The notes: a model not told the origin generated them from the letters alone. DNA of 64,000 nucleotides from Dama dama (GCF_033118175.1 NC_083714.1:13454001-13518000); one strand, 5' to 3'; shown: positions 33,354 to 44,682, counted from the first letter of the stretch. Program-made: numbers and translations.

Positions 33354-33668
33354 ACATGCTCTGAGTTAGCCAGATCCTTAAGCAGTGAATCCAGTATCTG
33401 GAACTACCTTCTCATCCACTGGCAATGACCTAGGATGAGGTGAAACTTATTCTTTGTCTTCATCCTTTTCCTCTTCAATGCCGTCTCACTCCCAACCACA
33501 ATAAAGACATTTATTGATTGACTTTTGTGTGTCTGGCACTCTGCCAATCCCTGGGATTTTTAAAACCTTTCCACATCTTATCTCCAAAGCTCAAAACTCT
33601 AAGTGGTCCCACTTGGAAACAATAGCACATCAACTGTCTTCATATTTAAAAATCAGAAACAGGGTGGC
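33354..33668. other. Unassigned non-coding DNA
   Basis: No family recognised between the L1 5' junction and the oligo-T/MIR. Confidence 0.5.
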
Positions 33669-33685
33669 TTTTTTTTTTTTTTTTT
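33669..33685. repeat. Oligo(T) tract, 17 nt
   Basis: An uninterrupted run of T residues. Confidence 0.95.
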
Positions 33686-33705
33686 GAGTGAAGGAACCAA
33701 ATGGC

Positions 33706-33978
33706 AGGATGGTAGAACGATTGAAAACACAGGTCCTGTCCTGTCTGGAGTCAGAATCTTCCAAATCAAATTCTTGTTCAAGTACTTCCACAAGCTGTGT
33801 GATTTTGGCATGCAGTATAACGTCTTTGTGCCTTACTTTCCTCATCAGCAGAGCAGGAATAATAATAACCTATGCACCAAAGAATTGTTGTGAGGAATAA
33901 ATGAGATAATTTCACATAAGGTGTTATGAACTGAGCCCGGTTCATTAAAAGTGCTTAATAAATATTAGCTATCATTAT
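33706..33978 (+). repeat. MIR SINE, nearly complete
   Basis: Sense MIR: 'caggtcctgtcctgtctgga' and 'tcaaattcttg' head region, 'acaagctgtgtgattttgg' core, 'cctcatcagcagagcagg', 'ttgttgtgaggaataaatg' and the 'agtgcttaataaatattagct' end. Confidence 0.8.
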
Positions 33979-34194
33979 GCAAGGAACTCAAAATTTGGAG
34001 GCTACTTAGGGCCAACTTTGGCTACAAATCAAACATTTTTTGTGAAGATTGCACGGAAAGACTATTAGTTGCCTAATATCTTTTTTGTGTTAAGCCCTCA
34101 CACACAGTCATCATTTTAAGTGTATAACTAGGAAGTCCAGCAATACATGGGAAGTTAAACTCAGACACTGGGCTTTCAAAACACCACATTTCTG

Positions 34195-34425
34195 TAAAAA
34201 GGAGTTAGCAAACTTTCTCTGTAAAGGGCCAGATGGGAGCTATTTTAGGCTTCACAGGACTGACAGCTTCTGTTGCAAGTACTCAACTCTGCTGCTGTGG
34301 GGAAGAACCAGTCATATACACTATGTAAATGAACGGGCATAGCTGTGTTCCAATAAAACTTTATTTCAAAAAGCTGTGGACCAGATTTGGCCCATGGGTT
34401 ATAGTTGGCCTATCCCTGCTCCAAG
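34195..34425 (+). mobile_element. hAT-Charlie non-autonomous transposon (MER1-like)
   Basis: Typical blocks: 'agttagcaaactttctctg', 'aaagggccagat', 'tgtgttccaataaaactttat' and 'gatttggcccatgggttat'. The ends are imperfect inverted repeats, GTTAGCAAAC- against -GTTGGCCTATC. Name by memory of the consensus, class fairly sure. Confidence 0.7.
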
Positions 34426-34448
34426 TAATTATCCTACGCTAACAGGAT

Positions 34449-34634
34449 TCTGAGCTTCCCTGGTGAATCTGTCTGCCAAGCCAGAGACAAGGGTTCAGTC
34501 TCTGGGTTGGGAAGATCCCCTGGTGAAGGAAATGGCAACCCACTCCAGTATTCTTGCCTGGGAAAACCCATAGACCCATGGGGTCTCAAAGAGTTGAACA
34601 TGACTTAGCGACTGAGCAACAACAACAACAACAA
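34449..34634 (+). mobile_element. Bov-tA SINE, shortened
   Basis: 'gagcttccctggtgaatct' head (part of the A-box region deleted), 'ggttcagtctctgg', body with 'ccactccagtattcttgcc', and an end with an (ACA)n tail. It lacks the 'gaggagcctgg' part. Confidence 0.88.
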
Positions 34635-34839
34635 TGATTCTAATGGCCACTTCAGCTGAGCACTCACAGAAGGCAAATAAATTGCAGAGGGGAATAAAGG
34701 GAGTGAGAAAAATCAAAGAAATCAGAAGATAAGCAGTGTCTCCTCCAATGAATGACCCTCCCCCATCCTAAATGGTATTAGATTCCTTCCATGACAAGGG
34801 AACAGCATGCTCCATTCATTGTCTCCTTCATTTCACAAG

Positions 34840-35305
34840 TAATGGGGAAGCACTCACCATGCCCAGCCACTATGCTCTGACCTCTAAGGCTAAGTGAAAA
34901 CCAACCTAGTCCCTACCTTCATGACACTTACAATCTCATCAGGTAGGAATAGGGACCAACATCAGTCAAATAACCACACAAACAAATGGAACCCTGCACC
35001 TGTTCTAGGTCCTGCCCAAGTTTCTAAGAGGGGGTCTGCTCTAGAAATGGACCTCAAGGTGGGCTTTCCTAAGGAACATAAACCTAAAACTGGAGCTGAT
35101 ATCTGACAAATGAGTTTTAATTAGGGAATAGAGTGGAAGATCACTCCAAGCAGAGGGAACAGAATGGTTTTGATAGTGGAATATAGAGTGTAGTCAAGGA
35201 ATGAAAATAAGGTAACTGTGACTTGAGTCCAGAGAGCCAGGTGGAATGTGGTGAAGATGAGGCTGGGAGGGGAGGCAGAGGTCAGATCATGCAGGACCAG
35301 GTAGA
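34840..35305 (-). mobile_element. L2 LINE fragment
   Basis: Antisense L2 3' region: 'tccctaccttcatgacactt', 'gatcactccaagcagaggg' and 'tcagatcatgcaggacc'. Decayed. Confidence 0.6.
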
Positions 35306-35311
35306 AACAAT

Positions 35312-35420
35312 CATTTATTTATTTATTCAGCAAATATTTACTGAACACTACGTTAGACTCTGGATACTGTGGTGAATGAGAAAGGCAGACGTTAAACAAA
35401 CACTCAAATAAATCTATAAT
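35312..35420 (-). mobile_element. L2 3'-end fragment
   Basis: 'ttattcagcaaatatttactg' and 'gaacactacgttagactctgg' match the antisense L2 terminus. This is the 3' end of a different copy, placed beside the preceding one. Confidence 0.6.
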
Positions 35421-36215
35421 AACTAAGTTCCTTCTCCAGAAGTTCAGTGCTCCAAGACTCTGTCCAATGGCCTGATAATATATTTTTTTAAATTTCCTGG
35501 CCTGTTCCCAAGTTGCAGTTCCAATTTAACCAAGTGCCCTGGTTAGAGCTTTATGCAGATGTATTACTCACTCTATTTCTTTTTGGAATTATGAATGGAT
35601 TTTATATACCATTCCCAGGGCTCTGCCTGTGAAACACTATGTTTCACATTGCTTCCAGGTTATAATAAAGAAGCACTGAGAGTCTCTTTTTTTGGGTGTG
35701 AGCCTCCAGATAGATGTAGTCCCCTTGTGCTGTTCATATTGACAAGTCTACATGACTACCCATTGATGGTGCTATCATGGGCAAGACTGTGACCATAGAT
35801 TAGATCTGAGTATTTGACATATAAATTCAACTGTTTAAATATGAGCTCTTCTTTTTGGTTTGCTACCTGCTTCTCCTACACATTTACTCCTGTGGCAAAC
35901 TCTGTCAGTACATTTTAGCTTACATTTTTAAATCCTTAAGAGAAACAGGGCTTTATTCTAGGGAAGTGCAAGCTTAACAAATACTTTTTGATGTTGATGA
36001 CTGTGAACATCTAACAAGGCTTTTAAACAATTTCAAAGTGACTTTATTACAAAGATACTCTTTCACTCTTAACTCCTTGGCCTATTTTTCTATGAAAGAA
36101 GGAAATTAAAATGTCAGGAAATGACTTGCTTTATATAAAGCTGGGCTGATTGCAGTACTTGATGCTAATCTAGGGAGTAAATGGAGTATTGGACAATCTC
36201 CTCTCCTGTAGCAAT
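35421..36215. other. Unassigned non-coding DNA
   Basis: No family recognised. Confidence 0.5.
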
Positions 36216-36708
36216 TCTGATTCTCAAAGTATAGTTCACAGATGCTTGGGGGTTTCCATGATCCTTTGGGGGCATTAGAGAGGTCAAAATTACTTTCATA
36301 ATAATACTAAAGTAGGGTTTGCTTTTCCTGGAGTGTTGGCATTTGTACTGATGGTGAAAAAGCAGTGGTGGGTAAAACAGCTGGTATGTTAGTGTGAATC
36401 AAGGCAGAGGTATGAAACTATACTACTAGTCATTGTATTCTTTACCACCATCCACTTTCAGAAAAAGAAATGCCAGTTTACTTAGGAATACCTTTGATGA
36501 AGCAGTAGAAATTATAATTACTTTTCATTAAAATGTTATTTTAAACATGTGATTCATTATTATTTTAACTTTTAAAAGTCTTAGTTTTACTTTCTAATTT
36601 GATCAACATGGATAACTATAACTCACACAAACAATACCTTTGGGGTCCTCAATAATTTATAAGAATGTGAGAGGCTCTTTACACCAAAATATCTGAAAAC
36701 TGTTGCTC
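36216..36708 (+). mobile_element. hAT (Tip100-like) non-autonomous transposon
   Basis: Left end 'gattctcaaagtatagttca', internal 'gaggtcaaaattactttcat' and 'ataataatactaaag', right end 'tttggggtcctcaataattta' and 'atctgaaaactgttgc'. The ends are decayed inverted repeats of the 'ttctcaaa' type. About 490 bp, non-coding. Confidence 0.6.
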
Positions 36709-37344
36709 TCTTAATTTGACAAGCATGACTCTTATCAAGACAAGTTTCCTCTTTTCAATTATGTGTTGTACACTGACTTTTCATATCTCCAGGTCTCTCT
36801 CTTCTTCATGACTTCTCAAAAATAATGACTAAGGGCTCTAAGATGGCCTTCTAAAACTCCTGAAACGTTCTCCTGTATATTCACCCAATCTGTTTCTCCT
36901 TACTCTCTCCTAGTATGGTATTTTGGAAAGAGTGACCTGCATTTTCCAGAATACTGGTCTAGTCAGCAGTGGTAGTTGTGGTTTTTGTCTACCCCACATA
37001 CTTCCCCATTGTTCTTTGCCTAATAACATCATCCCCTTCCCTTTAGAGAACCCTCTCCCCATTCCTTGCCTTCCTGGTGAAACTGTTAGTCAAGTGCTCC
37101 ACTCTCAGCCCCACACTACAAGAATGGGCATGTGATCCAGGCCTGGACCAACCATAACACTGCATCAATGGTGATTAGAGAGAAATTTCTGGCAATGTTG
37201 AGTTTTTATTTCTATGTCTGAGGCCTGGTTCCTGGCAACTTTTTCCCCTTCAATTCTGCCAGGTACACAGAGTTATGTGAACAAGTAAATCCACTTTTGT
37301 GTTCAAGTTACCTTCCCAGTTGAAAGAGTTTGGAATAGTATATT
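36709..37344. other. Unassigned non-coding DNA
   Basis: No family recognised. Confidence 0.5.
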
Positions 37345-37485
37345 TGAGGAAGTTACTTAATCTTCTGACTTCAGTTTCCTTATGGGAATACCCACACCCT
37401 CACCTCACAGCTTGGGAGGAATTAATGAGACAGTATTAAAACACATTGAAAACTGTAAAGTATTAATCGAGTGTTAAGTATAACA
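37345..37485 (+). repeat. MIR SINE fragment
   Basis: 'gaagttacttaatcttctga', 'cttcagtttccttatggg' and 'gaggaattaatgaga' in MIR order. Confidence 0.65.
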
Positions 37486-38159
37486 GGCATTCTTTCTCTC
37501 TCTACCCCAGCAGCACAGTGGCTAGCCTTGCTGCTCCGAAACTAATTTTAGACCACTGAGTATACTCATCTCAAATCCTTGGGTCCAAGGATGGCTTAAG
37601 ACATTCTTAAATTTCCTCTGGAAGTCAAGTAAGGTTTAGAACCCTTTATAACATGGTAATTGTATGTAGAAGTTTCATCCTGCACTTAAGCCAGTTCAAG
37701 AATCTTGAGGATACCAGGAAACTGTGACAGTTCAAGAATCTGATTGGAGGTCTGGATTAGATCTCAGAGGACTTCAGGAAGTCCAAAACAAAAAACCATT
37801 GACTCTTCCTGAGTAGGCTGTCAGCCTCAAATAAAGACAGGCTAGAAAGTCTTCAGAAGATTGTCACATGGTAACCAAAGAGGACTCCCACACAACTAAA
37901 TGCCACTTAATCTGTAGCATAAATGAATGAACCAATAAATAAATAAATAAAACTCTAATGGTGGGAAGAACACAGTCAGGTGAATCATCTATGACAGATG
38001 GAATTTGGGGGTATAGGCGGGGGCTAAATGCCATGGAACATCAGTGGCTTCTACAGTGTGCTTGCCAGCTCTAGGTTACCAGGATTATGTTAGCCCAGTG
38101 TTCTCTCACTGTGGCCCTGGCTATCCAAGGATTCCATTGGATCAGAACCAAGGTGTTTT
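37486..38159. other. Unassigned non-coding DNA
   Basis: No family recognised, apart from a short (AAAT)n run near 37935-37951. Confidence 0.5.
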
Positions 38160-38168
38160 CATTCACTA

Positions 38169-38380
38169 AGTAAGTTAAGTGTTAGTAGCTCAGTCATGTC
38201 TGACTTTGCAACTCCATGGACTGTGGTCCACCAGGCTGCTCTGTCCATGGGATTCTCCAGGCAAGAATACTGAAGTAGGTAGCCACTCCCTGCTGTAGGG
38301 GATCTTCCCAACCCAGGGATCGAACCCAGGTCTCCTACATTGCAGGCAGATTCTTTACCTTCTGAGCCACGAGGGAAGTC
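38169..38380 (-). mobile_element. Bov-tA SINE
   Basis: Antisense full copy: 'ctcagtcatgtctgacttt' at left, 'ctccaggcaagaatactg', B-box complement 'gggatcgaaccc', and head complement 'ctgagccacgagggaagtc'. A 9-bp exact TSD, cattcacta, is at 38160-38168 and 38381-38389. Confidence 0.95.
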
Positions 38381-38389
38381 CATTCACTA

Positions 38390-39000
38390 GTGACTATTTT
38401 ACACTATGCCTTTCAGAACATGATATAAGGAAATGAGAGGCCTTCTGGGGGACAGTCTTTGGTTCTGCTTCATTGAAACAGTGACTTCCATGATTTCTCA
38501 TTGTCTCTTTAACTGAATCTGAATATCTGGCGACAAAGCTTCAATTTCCCAGGTGAGGCTTCCCACCAGGAAGAGGATCATTTCAACGAGAGAGTAATTT
38601 TATTTCAATGTTAAAATAGCAGTCTTCTCCATTTATCTCAAAAAATTCAAGAACAGTAAGGCATTTGCAGTTTATATTCCAGGTAAATATGTACCTTTTT
38701 CGCTCATTAGCTGAGAAACAAGAATGGCTTTTAATTTTGAAGGAGGATTTGATCATTAACATTCTTTATATTCAGTTCTGCCAAGGATCTGCCAGATGGT
38801 CTTGCCTCTAGGGGGAAATGTCTTACTCATCACTCAGCTTTCCTTTTAGTATAGCAATGTGACAAATCTCCTTCCCTTCTGGTAGTCCTTAGGCCCTCTT
38901 CTCTGCCATTGGTGAGAATTCATGGGGCTTCAGAAGCATTAAGTTCAGAGAGGAACATAAAATACCTGTTGAAGGTCTGACTTTAAAATATCACTCTACT
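38390..39000. other. Unassigned non-coding DNA
   Basis: No repeat recognised. Possible conserved non-coding sequence cannot be judged without alignment. Confidence 0.5.
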
Positions 39001-39015
39001 ACACACACACACTGG

Positions 39016-39287
39016 AGAAGGCAATGGCAACCCACTCCAGTACTCTTGCCTGGAAAATCCCGTGAGCAGAGGAGCCTGGTGGGCTGCAGTCCATGGGGTC
39101 CGAAGAGTTGGACACAACTAAGCGACTTCACTGTCACTTCTCACTTTCATGCATTGGAGAAGGAAATGGCAACCCACTCCAGTGTTCTTGCCTGGAGAAT
39201 CCCAGGGATGGAGGAGCCTTGTGGGCTGCCGTCTATGGGGTCACACAGAGTCGGACATGACTAAAGCGACTTAGCAGTAGTAGCAGC
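39016..39287 (+). mobile_element. Bov-A2 SINE in a (CA)n target
   Basis: Dimeric Bov-A with linker and a (TAG)n/CAG tail. A 15-bp TSD with one mismatch is at 39001-39015 (acacacacacactgg) and 39288-39302 (acacgcacacactgg), so the target was a short CA repeat. Confidence 0.95.
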
Positions 39288-39351
39288 ACACGCACACACT
39301 GGCCCTCAAATGTAATTGGATTTATTCCCTCTGTTAAAAAACAAATTTAGG

Positions 39352-39765
39352 AACTTCCCTGGTGGTCCAGTGGTTAAGACTTTACCTTCCAATGCAGGGG
39401 GTGTGGGTTTAGTCTCTCGTCAGGGAGCTAAGATCCCACATGCCTCGTGGCCAAAGTGAAAGTGAAAGTGAAGTCGCTCAGTCCTGTCTGACTCTTTGCG
39501 ACCCCGTGGACTGTAGCCTACAGCACTCCTCCGTCCATGGGGTTTGCAGGCAAGAGTACTGGAGTGGGTTGCCATTTCCTTCTCCAGAGGATCTTCCCAG
39601 CCCAGGGACCAAATCTGGGTCTCCCGCATTGTAGGCAGATGCTTTACCATCTGAGCCAACAGGGAAGTTCAAACCCCTCCTCCCCAAAACATAATACAGA
39701 AACAATACTGTAACAAATTCAATAAAGACTTTAAAAATGGCCCACATCAAAAAAAAATCTTAAAA
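39352..39765 (+). mobile_element. CHR-type SINE split by a Bov-tA
   Basis: The left half (39352-39452) has 'acttccctggtggtccagtgg', 'cttccaatgcagggggtg' and 'agctaagatcccacatgcc'. The right half (about 39672-39765) has 'caatactgtaacaaattcaa' and 'taaagactttaaaaatggcc' plus an A-rich tail. The halves join into one SINE once the Bov-tA between them is removed. Confidence 0.88.
39453..39671 (-). mobile_element. Bov-tA SINE inside a CHR SINE
   Basis: Antisense: 'gtgaagtcgctcagtcctgt' at left, body with 'gcaggcaagagtactgg', head complement 'ctgagccaacagggaagtt' at right. Confidence 0.93.
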
Positions 39766-40574
39766 AAAAACGATTTCTGAGATTTTGGTTCACCTGTCTC
39801 AGTAGATAGCATTCCCTTTATAACCACACAGGAATCAACTCTACACTGCCTTGAAGTAAATTTGGAACATGAAACTTGTAGTTTTACCAGATCGAACTGG
39901 AAAAAAGAAAATCAGTTCAGTTCTCCATAGAGCAGGAAACTCGGTGGCCAGGTGAGGCCAGAGCCAGGTTCTAAACAGCCCCCATGACCCAAACCACCTC
40001 AGCCTTGGCCCTACACAGTGAACAGACCGGAACAGTGAGAGCGAATTAGCCTTTCATTAGCTCTGCCTTTCTGAAAAGCATGTTTGTTTGATACGGGGAA
40101 ACAACCAGTTAATATTTTATGCCACTTGGGTGTAGCTTTATTACTTTTTTTTATAATGAGGTAGATTTAGCTGGCACTGGAAGATTGCAGAATAGGAAAT
40201 ACCAAGAAAGGGGGATGGGGGGGGGGTTGGAATAGTCAGCTGCTTCTCTGAAAAGAACAAATCTCTATGTTACGAGACCCTGTTATAAGGCCATTTGGCA
40301 CACTCTGCTTCCTGACCCAACTCAGTCAGGTACATTGTAGGCTTCAGGGCACCCCCAACTCACCCCTACCCCTGAAACTTGAGTTGTTCTAGTTCCATGC
40401 ATGCCTTCCAGGCCTACTTTTCTCATGTAAAATAGAACCAGTATTTTAGGAGACAGATTAGGCAGCACTAGCAAACATTGCAAATATTACTAGAAACAGA
40501 CACAATGATATGCTGAGGCTAGGGTAAACCTTTGGCTATGACTATTTATGGCTACTTATGACTACGATTTTGAC
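39766..40574. other. Unassigned non-coding DNA
   Basis: No family recognised; a G-rich run of ten G lies at about 40216-40227. Confidence 0.5.
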
Positions 40575-40727
40575 TAGGTTTCTGTTTAATGTTTCAGAAG
40601 AGGCCTAAATGGGTGTAAATATCCCTACACAGCACAATTGATAATGCAATCTCACTCACTCAAAGAATACATCTTAGGGATATTTACACCCATTTAGGCC
40701 TCCTCTGAAACATTAAGCAGAAACCTA
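40575..40727. repeat. 53-bp-arm inverted repeat
   Basis: Arms 40575-40627 and 40675-40727 are reverse complements over 53 positions with two mismatches, around a 47-base loop. The core of each arm includes 'gaggcctaaatgggtgtaaa' or its complement. No TSD and no known transposon resemblance. Confidence 0.95.
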
Positions 40728-40749
40728 CCACTCAACATGAATATTGGTC

Positions 40750-40945
40750 CAGAATAAAAATAAGATTTATTGAACTCTTACAAGAGGCTTGACACAGTCA
40801 AGTACTTTACACAGATTCCCATTTAATCCTCATACCAACCTTTTGGGGGAGGTATTAATATTAACTCCACCAGTCATTCATTGGAATTTCAAAGTCTGTT
40901 GGCAGAACCTGTGCTCTTAACCACTATACTCAGTGGACCAGATCA
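40750..40945 (-). repeat. MIR SINE
   Basis: Antisense: 'caagtactttacacagattc', 'atttaatcctcataccaac', and at right 'cctgtgctcttaaccactata'. Confidence 0.7.
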
Positions 40946-41164
40946 ACATTACTAAAAAAGCATGGGCTGCAGGCTAGTGGTGGTTCATGGACTGCTTGCT
41001 ACTCATCTGCAATAAGTCAGAGATGAAGACCTAGCTTTTATAAATGATTAGAGCAATGTGACAGTAATTTTTATGTTTGTTGGACCTAATTATTAAAAAT
41101 TGAGGGCTTACATTTTCTGTGTCTTTGGTTTTTATCTAATATGATTTTATAGTAATTCATTCGC

Positions 41165-41645
41165 ATTGTATTTTTATTGAGATCTAGTTGATGTATTATA
41201 TGTTTCATGTATACAATATAGTGATTTGCAATTTTTAAAAGTTATACTCCATTTATGGTTATTGCACAATATTGGCTGTATTTCTTATGCTGAATAATAT
41301 ATCCTTGTAGCTTATTTACTTTCTACATAGTAGTTTGTACTTCCTCTGCCCCTATACTGCCCCTCCCCCGCCCCCACTGGTAACCACTAGTTTGTTCTCA
41401 AAATCTGTGAGTCTGCTTCTGTTTTGTTGTGTTCACTAGTTTGTTGTATTTTTTAGGTTCCACATATAAGTGATATCATACAATATTTGTCTTTCTCTGT
41501 CTGATTTATTTCACTCAGCCTAATGCCCTCCATGTTGTTGCAAATAGAAATCTTTCGTTCTTTCTTATGGCTGAGTAATATCACATCTTCTTTATCAGTT
41601 CACCTGTTTGTTGATAGACTAATTTTCTTTTTTAAAAGCATCGTT
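41165..41645 (-). mobile_element. Older L1 3'-end fragment
   Basis: Antisense L1 3' UTR of an older artiodactyl type: 'ttattgagatctagttgatg', 'ccactggtaaccactagttt', 'ttaggttccacatataagtg', 'catgttgttgcaaatag' and 'ttatggctgagtaatat'. Confidence 0.7.
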
Positions 41646-42299
41646 GATGGATTGGAATTTAAAAAAAAAAAGAAAGAAAGAAAAAAACACTGATCTTTCA
41701 CCATAAACAGTTTGAGAAGCATATCTTCATGATGACTATTGTAGTAAGAAAAATGGAAGGTAGTGAAGTCAGGTTCTTCATGAGGTTTGTGAGCATTTTA
41801 TTTCTGTTTTCACCATCCCTGTCTACTTCTCCCTGACAAATTTAATCATTGTTCTGCTGGGTTTTAAGAGAACAATCAATAACAGCCCTTTTCCTCTTTC
41901 TAGCAACTGAGACAAACACCAGAGTCAGACGGGAGATGAAAATATCAGTTACAAAACTGGGTTGGAAGACATAGCTGAGATGTGGGACCTCAACTGCTTT
42001 TCTAATACCTCCTTCCAGCTGTGAATTAGGGATCTTGATTCATCTAGTCACAGGTTCAGGGTGATAAGCTCAGGCCTTCTCCCATAAACTAAGAGAAGAC
42101 CAAAATAAAACCCTTAAATAGGAGAAATAGAAATAGCACAGCAGAGCACTCTCAGTCTCTTCTCAAAAACTCATTACCCAGGTAAAACTTTCTTTGCTTG
42201 GTAGGACATAAGGGAGGGTCAAGGAGGAAGACCTTGGGCATCCCCCTAGTCTATGTTGCCTCAAAAAAATGTGAGGTTAAGGGAACAGAGTTCCCTAAC
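41646..42299. other. Unassigned non-coding DNA
   Basis: An A-rich patch at about 41660-41688, otherwise no family recognised. Confidence 0.5.
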
Positions 42300-42310
42300 A
42301 GATGTCATTT

Positions 42311-44527
42311 CTGTTCAGTTCAGTTGCTCAGTTGTGTCTGACTCTTTCTGGCCCCATGGACTGCAGCACACCAGGTTTCCCTGTCTATCATCAACTCCTG
42401 GAGCTTACTCAAACTCATGTCTGTTGAGTTGGTGATGTCATCCAACCATCTCATCCCCTGTCATCCCCTTCTCCTCCCCTATTCAATCTTTCCCAGCATC
42501 AGGGTCTTTTCCAATGAGTCAGTTCTTCACATCACGTGGCCAAACTATTGGAGTTTCAGCTTCAGTATCAGTCCTTCCAATGAATATTCAGGACTGATTT
42601 CCTTTAGGATGGACTGATTGGATCTCCTTGCAGTCCAAGAGGCTCTTAAGAGTCTTCTCCAAAACCACAGTTCAAAAGCATCAGTTCTTTGGTGCTCAGC
42701 TTTCTTTATAGTCTAACTCTCACAACTATACATGACTACTGGAAAAACCATAGCTTTGACTAGACGGACCTTTGTTGGCAAAGTAATGTCTCTGCTTTTT
42801 AATATGCTGTCTAGGTTGGTCATAGCTGTCCTTCCAAGGAGCAAGCATCTTTTAATTTCACGGCTGCAGTCACCATCTGCAGTGATTTTGGAGCCCCCAA
42901 AAATAAAGTCTGTCACTGTTTCCATTGTTTCCCCCACCTATTTGCCATGAGGTGATGGGACCAGATGCTATGCTCTTAGTTTTCTGAATGTTGAGCTTTA
43001 AGCCAACTTTTTCACTCTCCTCTTTCACTTTCATCAAGAGGCTCTTAAGTTCTTTGCTTTCTGCCATCAAGGTGGTATCATCTGCATATCTGAAGTTATT
43101 GATATTTCTCCCGGCAATCTTGATTCCAGCTTGTGCTTCATCCAGTCTAGCATTTCTCATGATGTACTTTGCATATAAGTTAAATAAGCAGCATGACAAT
43201 ATACAGCCTTGACGTACTACTTTCCCAATTTGGAACTTGTCTGTTGCTCCATGTCCAGTTCTAACTGTTGCTTCTTGACCTCCATATCGATTTCTCAGGA
43301 GGCAGGTCAGGTGGTCTGGTGTTCCTATCTCTCTAAGAGTTTTCCACAGTTTGTTGTGATCCACACAGTCAAAGTCTTTGGCATAGTCAATAAAGCAGAA
43401 ATAGATGTTTTTCCGGAACTCTCTTGCTTTTTCAATGATCCAACGGATGTTGACAATTTGATCTCTGGTTCCTTTGCCTTTTCTAAATCCAGCTTGAACA
43501 TCTGGAATTTCACGGTTCATATACTGTTGAAGCCTGGCTTGGAGAATTTTGAGCATTATTTTGCTAGTGTGCCAGATAAGTGCAATTGAGTGCAGTTTGA
43601 GCATTCTTTGGCATTGCCTTTCTTTGGGATTGGACTGAAAACTGACCTTTTCCAGTTTTCACAAACACCCTTTTCCAACAACACAAGAGAAGATGCTACA
43701 CATGGACATCACCAGATGGTCAATGCCAAAATCAGATTGATTATATTCTTTGCAGCCAAAGATGGAGAAGCTCTATACAGTCAGCAAAAACAAGACAGGG
43801 AGCTGACTGTGGCTTAGATCATGAACTCCTTATCGCCAAATTCAGACTGAAATTGAAGAAAAGTAGGGAAAACCACTAGATCATTCAGGTATGACCTAAA
43901 TCAAATCCCTTACGATTATACAATGGAAGTGACAAATGATTCAAGGGATTAAATCTGATACACAGAGTGCCAGAAGAAATGGACAGAGGTTCTTGACATT
44001 GTATAGGAGGCAATGATCAAGCTCATTCCCAAGGAAAAGAAATGCAGAAAGGCAAAATGGTTTTCTGAGGAGGCCCTACAAATAGCTGAGGAAAGACGAG
44101 AAGCTAAAGGAGAAAGGAAAGATATACCCATTTCAAAGCAAAGTTCCAAAGAATAGCAAGGAGAGATAAGAAAGCCTTTCCCAGTGATCAATGTAAAGAA
44201 ATAGAGGAAAACAATAGAATGGGAAAGACTAGAGATCTTGTCAAGAAAATTAGACCCCAAGGGAACATTTCATGCAAAAGTGGGCACAATAAAAGACAGA
44301 AACGGTATAGACCTAACAAAAGCAGAAGATATTAAGAAGAGATGGCAAGAATACACAGAAGAACTATACAAAAAAGATTTTCATGAACCAGATAATCACG
44401 ATGGTGTGATCACTAACCTAGAGCCAGACATCCTGGAATGTGAAGTCAAGTGGGCCTTAGGAAGCATCACTACGAACAAAGCTAGCGGAGGTGATGGAAT
44501 TCCAGTTGAGCTATTTCAAATCTTAAA
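42311..44527 (-). mobile_element. BovB LINE with 5' inversion (twin-priming type)
   Basis: 42311-43655 is antisense BovB, from the TCAGT-tailed 3' end up to the RT 'KRSVF' block. At 43655-43662 the orientation flips: 43662-44527 is sense BovB, from the late endonuclease (cf. NTLFQQHKR) to GIPVELFQILKD. About 70-75 bp of BovB between the two parts are missing. An 11-bp TSD, agatgtcattt, is at 42300-42310 and 44528-44538 (its first five bases are also BovB-like). One insertion event with inversion explains everything. Confidence 0.93.
42870..43604 (-). pseudogene. BovB RT fragment, longest open stretch
   Basis: A 244-codon frame, the longest in this window: SKIMLKILQARLQQYMNREI, GFRKGKGTRDQIVNIRWIIE, FIDYAKDFDCVDHNKLWKTL (motif A Asp), GCILSCCLFNLYAKYIMRNA (motif B region) and GRNINNFRYADDTTLMAES with YADD at 43077-43088, then KVKEESEKVGLKLNIQKTKS. 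It therefore spans most of the RT palm with all catalytic aspartates. Frames break before and after, and the endonuclease part is inverted, so no complete protein is possible. Confidence 0.93.
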
Positions 44528-44530
44528 AGA
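44238..44530 (+). pseudogene. BovB linker fragment in the inverted segment
   Basis: Sense frame with AKVGTIKDRNGIDLTKAEDI, RWQEYTEELYKKDFHEPDNH, LEPDILECEVKWALGSITTN and GGDGIPVELFQILKD, after which it runs into flanking DNA. This is the region between endonuclease and RT. Confidence 0.9.
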
Positions 44531-44650
44531 TGTCATTTACTTATTCATTTACTGCCCATCGCTGAATATTCTGCTAAAATATACCGAATCCCTTTCTATG
44601 ATTTTCATTTTTTCCCATTATTTTAAACAGCTCTTGAAAGTCTATCTCTA

Positions 44651-44667
44651 AAAAAAAAAAAAAAAAA
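44651..44667 (+). mobile_element. Poly(A)-only insertion with TSD
   Basis: Seventeen A residues lie between two exact 15-bp copies of gaaagtctatctcta (44636-44650 and 44668-44682). The structure is a target-primed insertion that kept only the poly(A) tail of its template. Confidence 0.85.
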
Positions 44668-44682
44668 GAAAGTCTATCTCTA

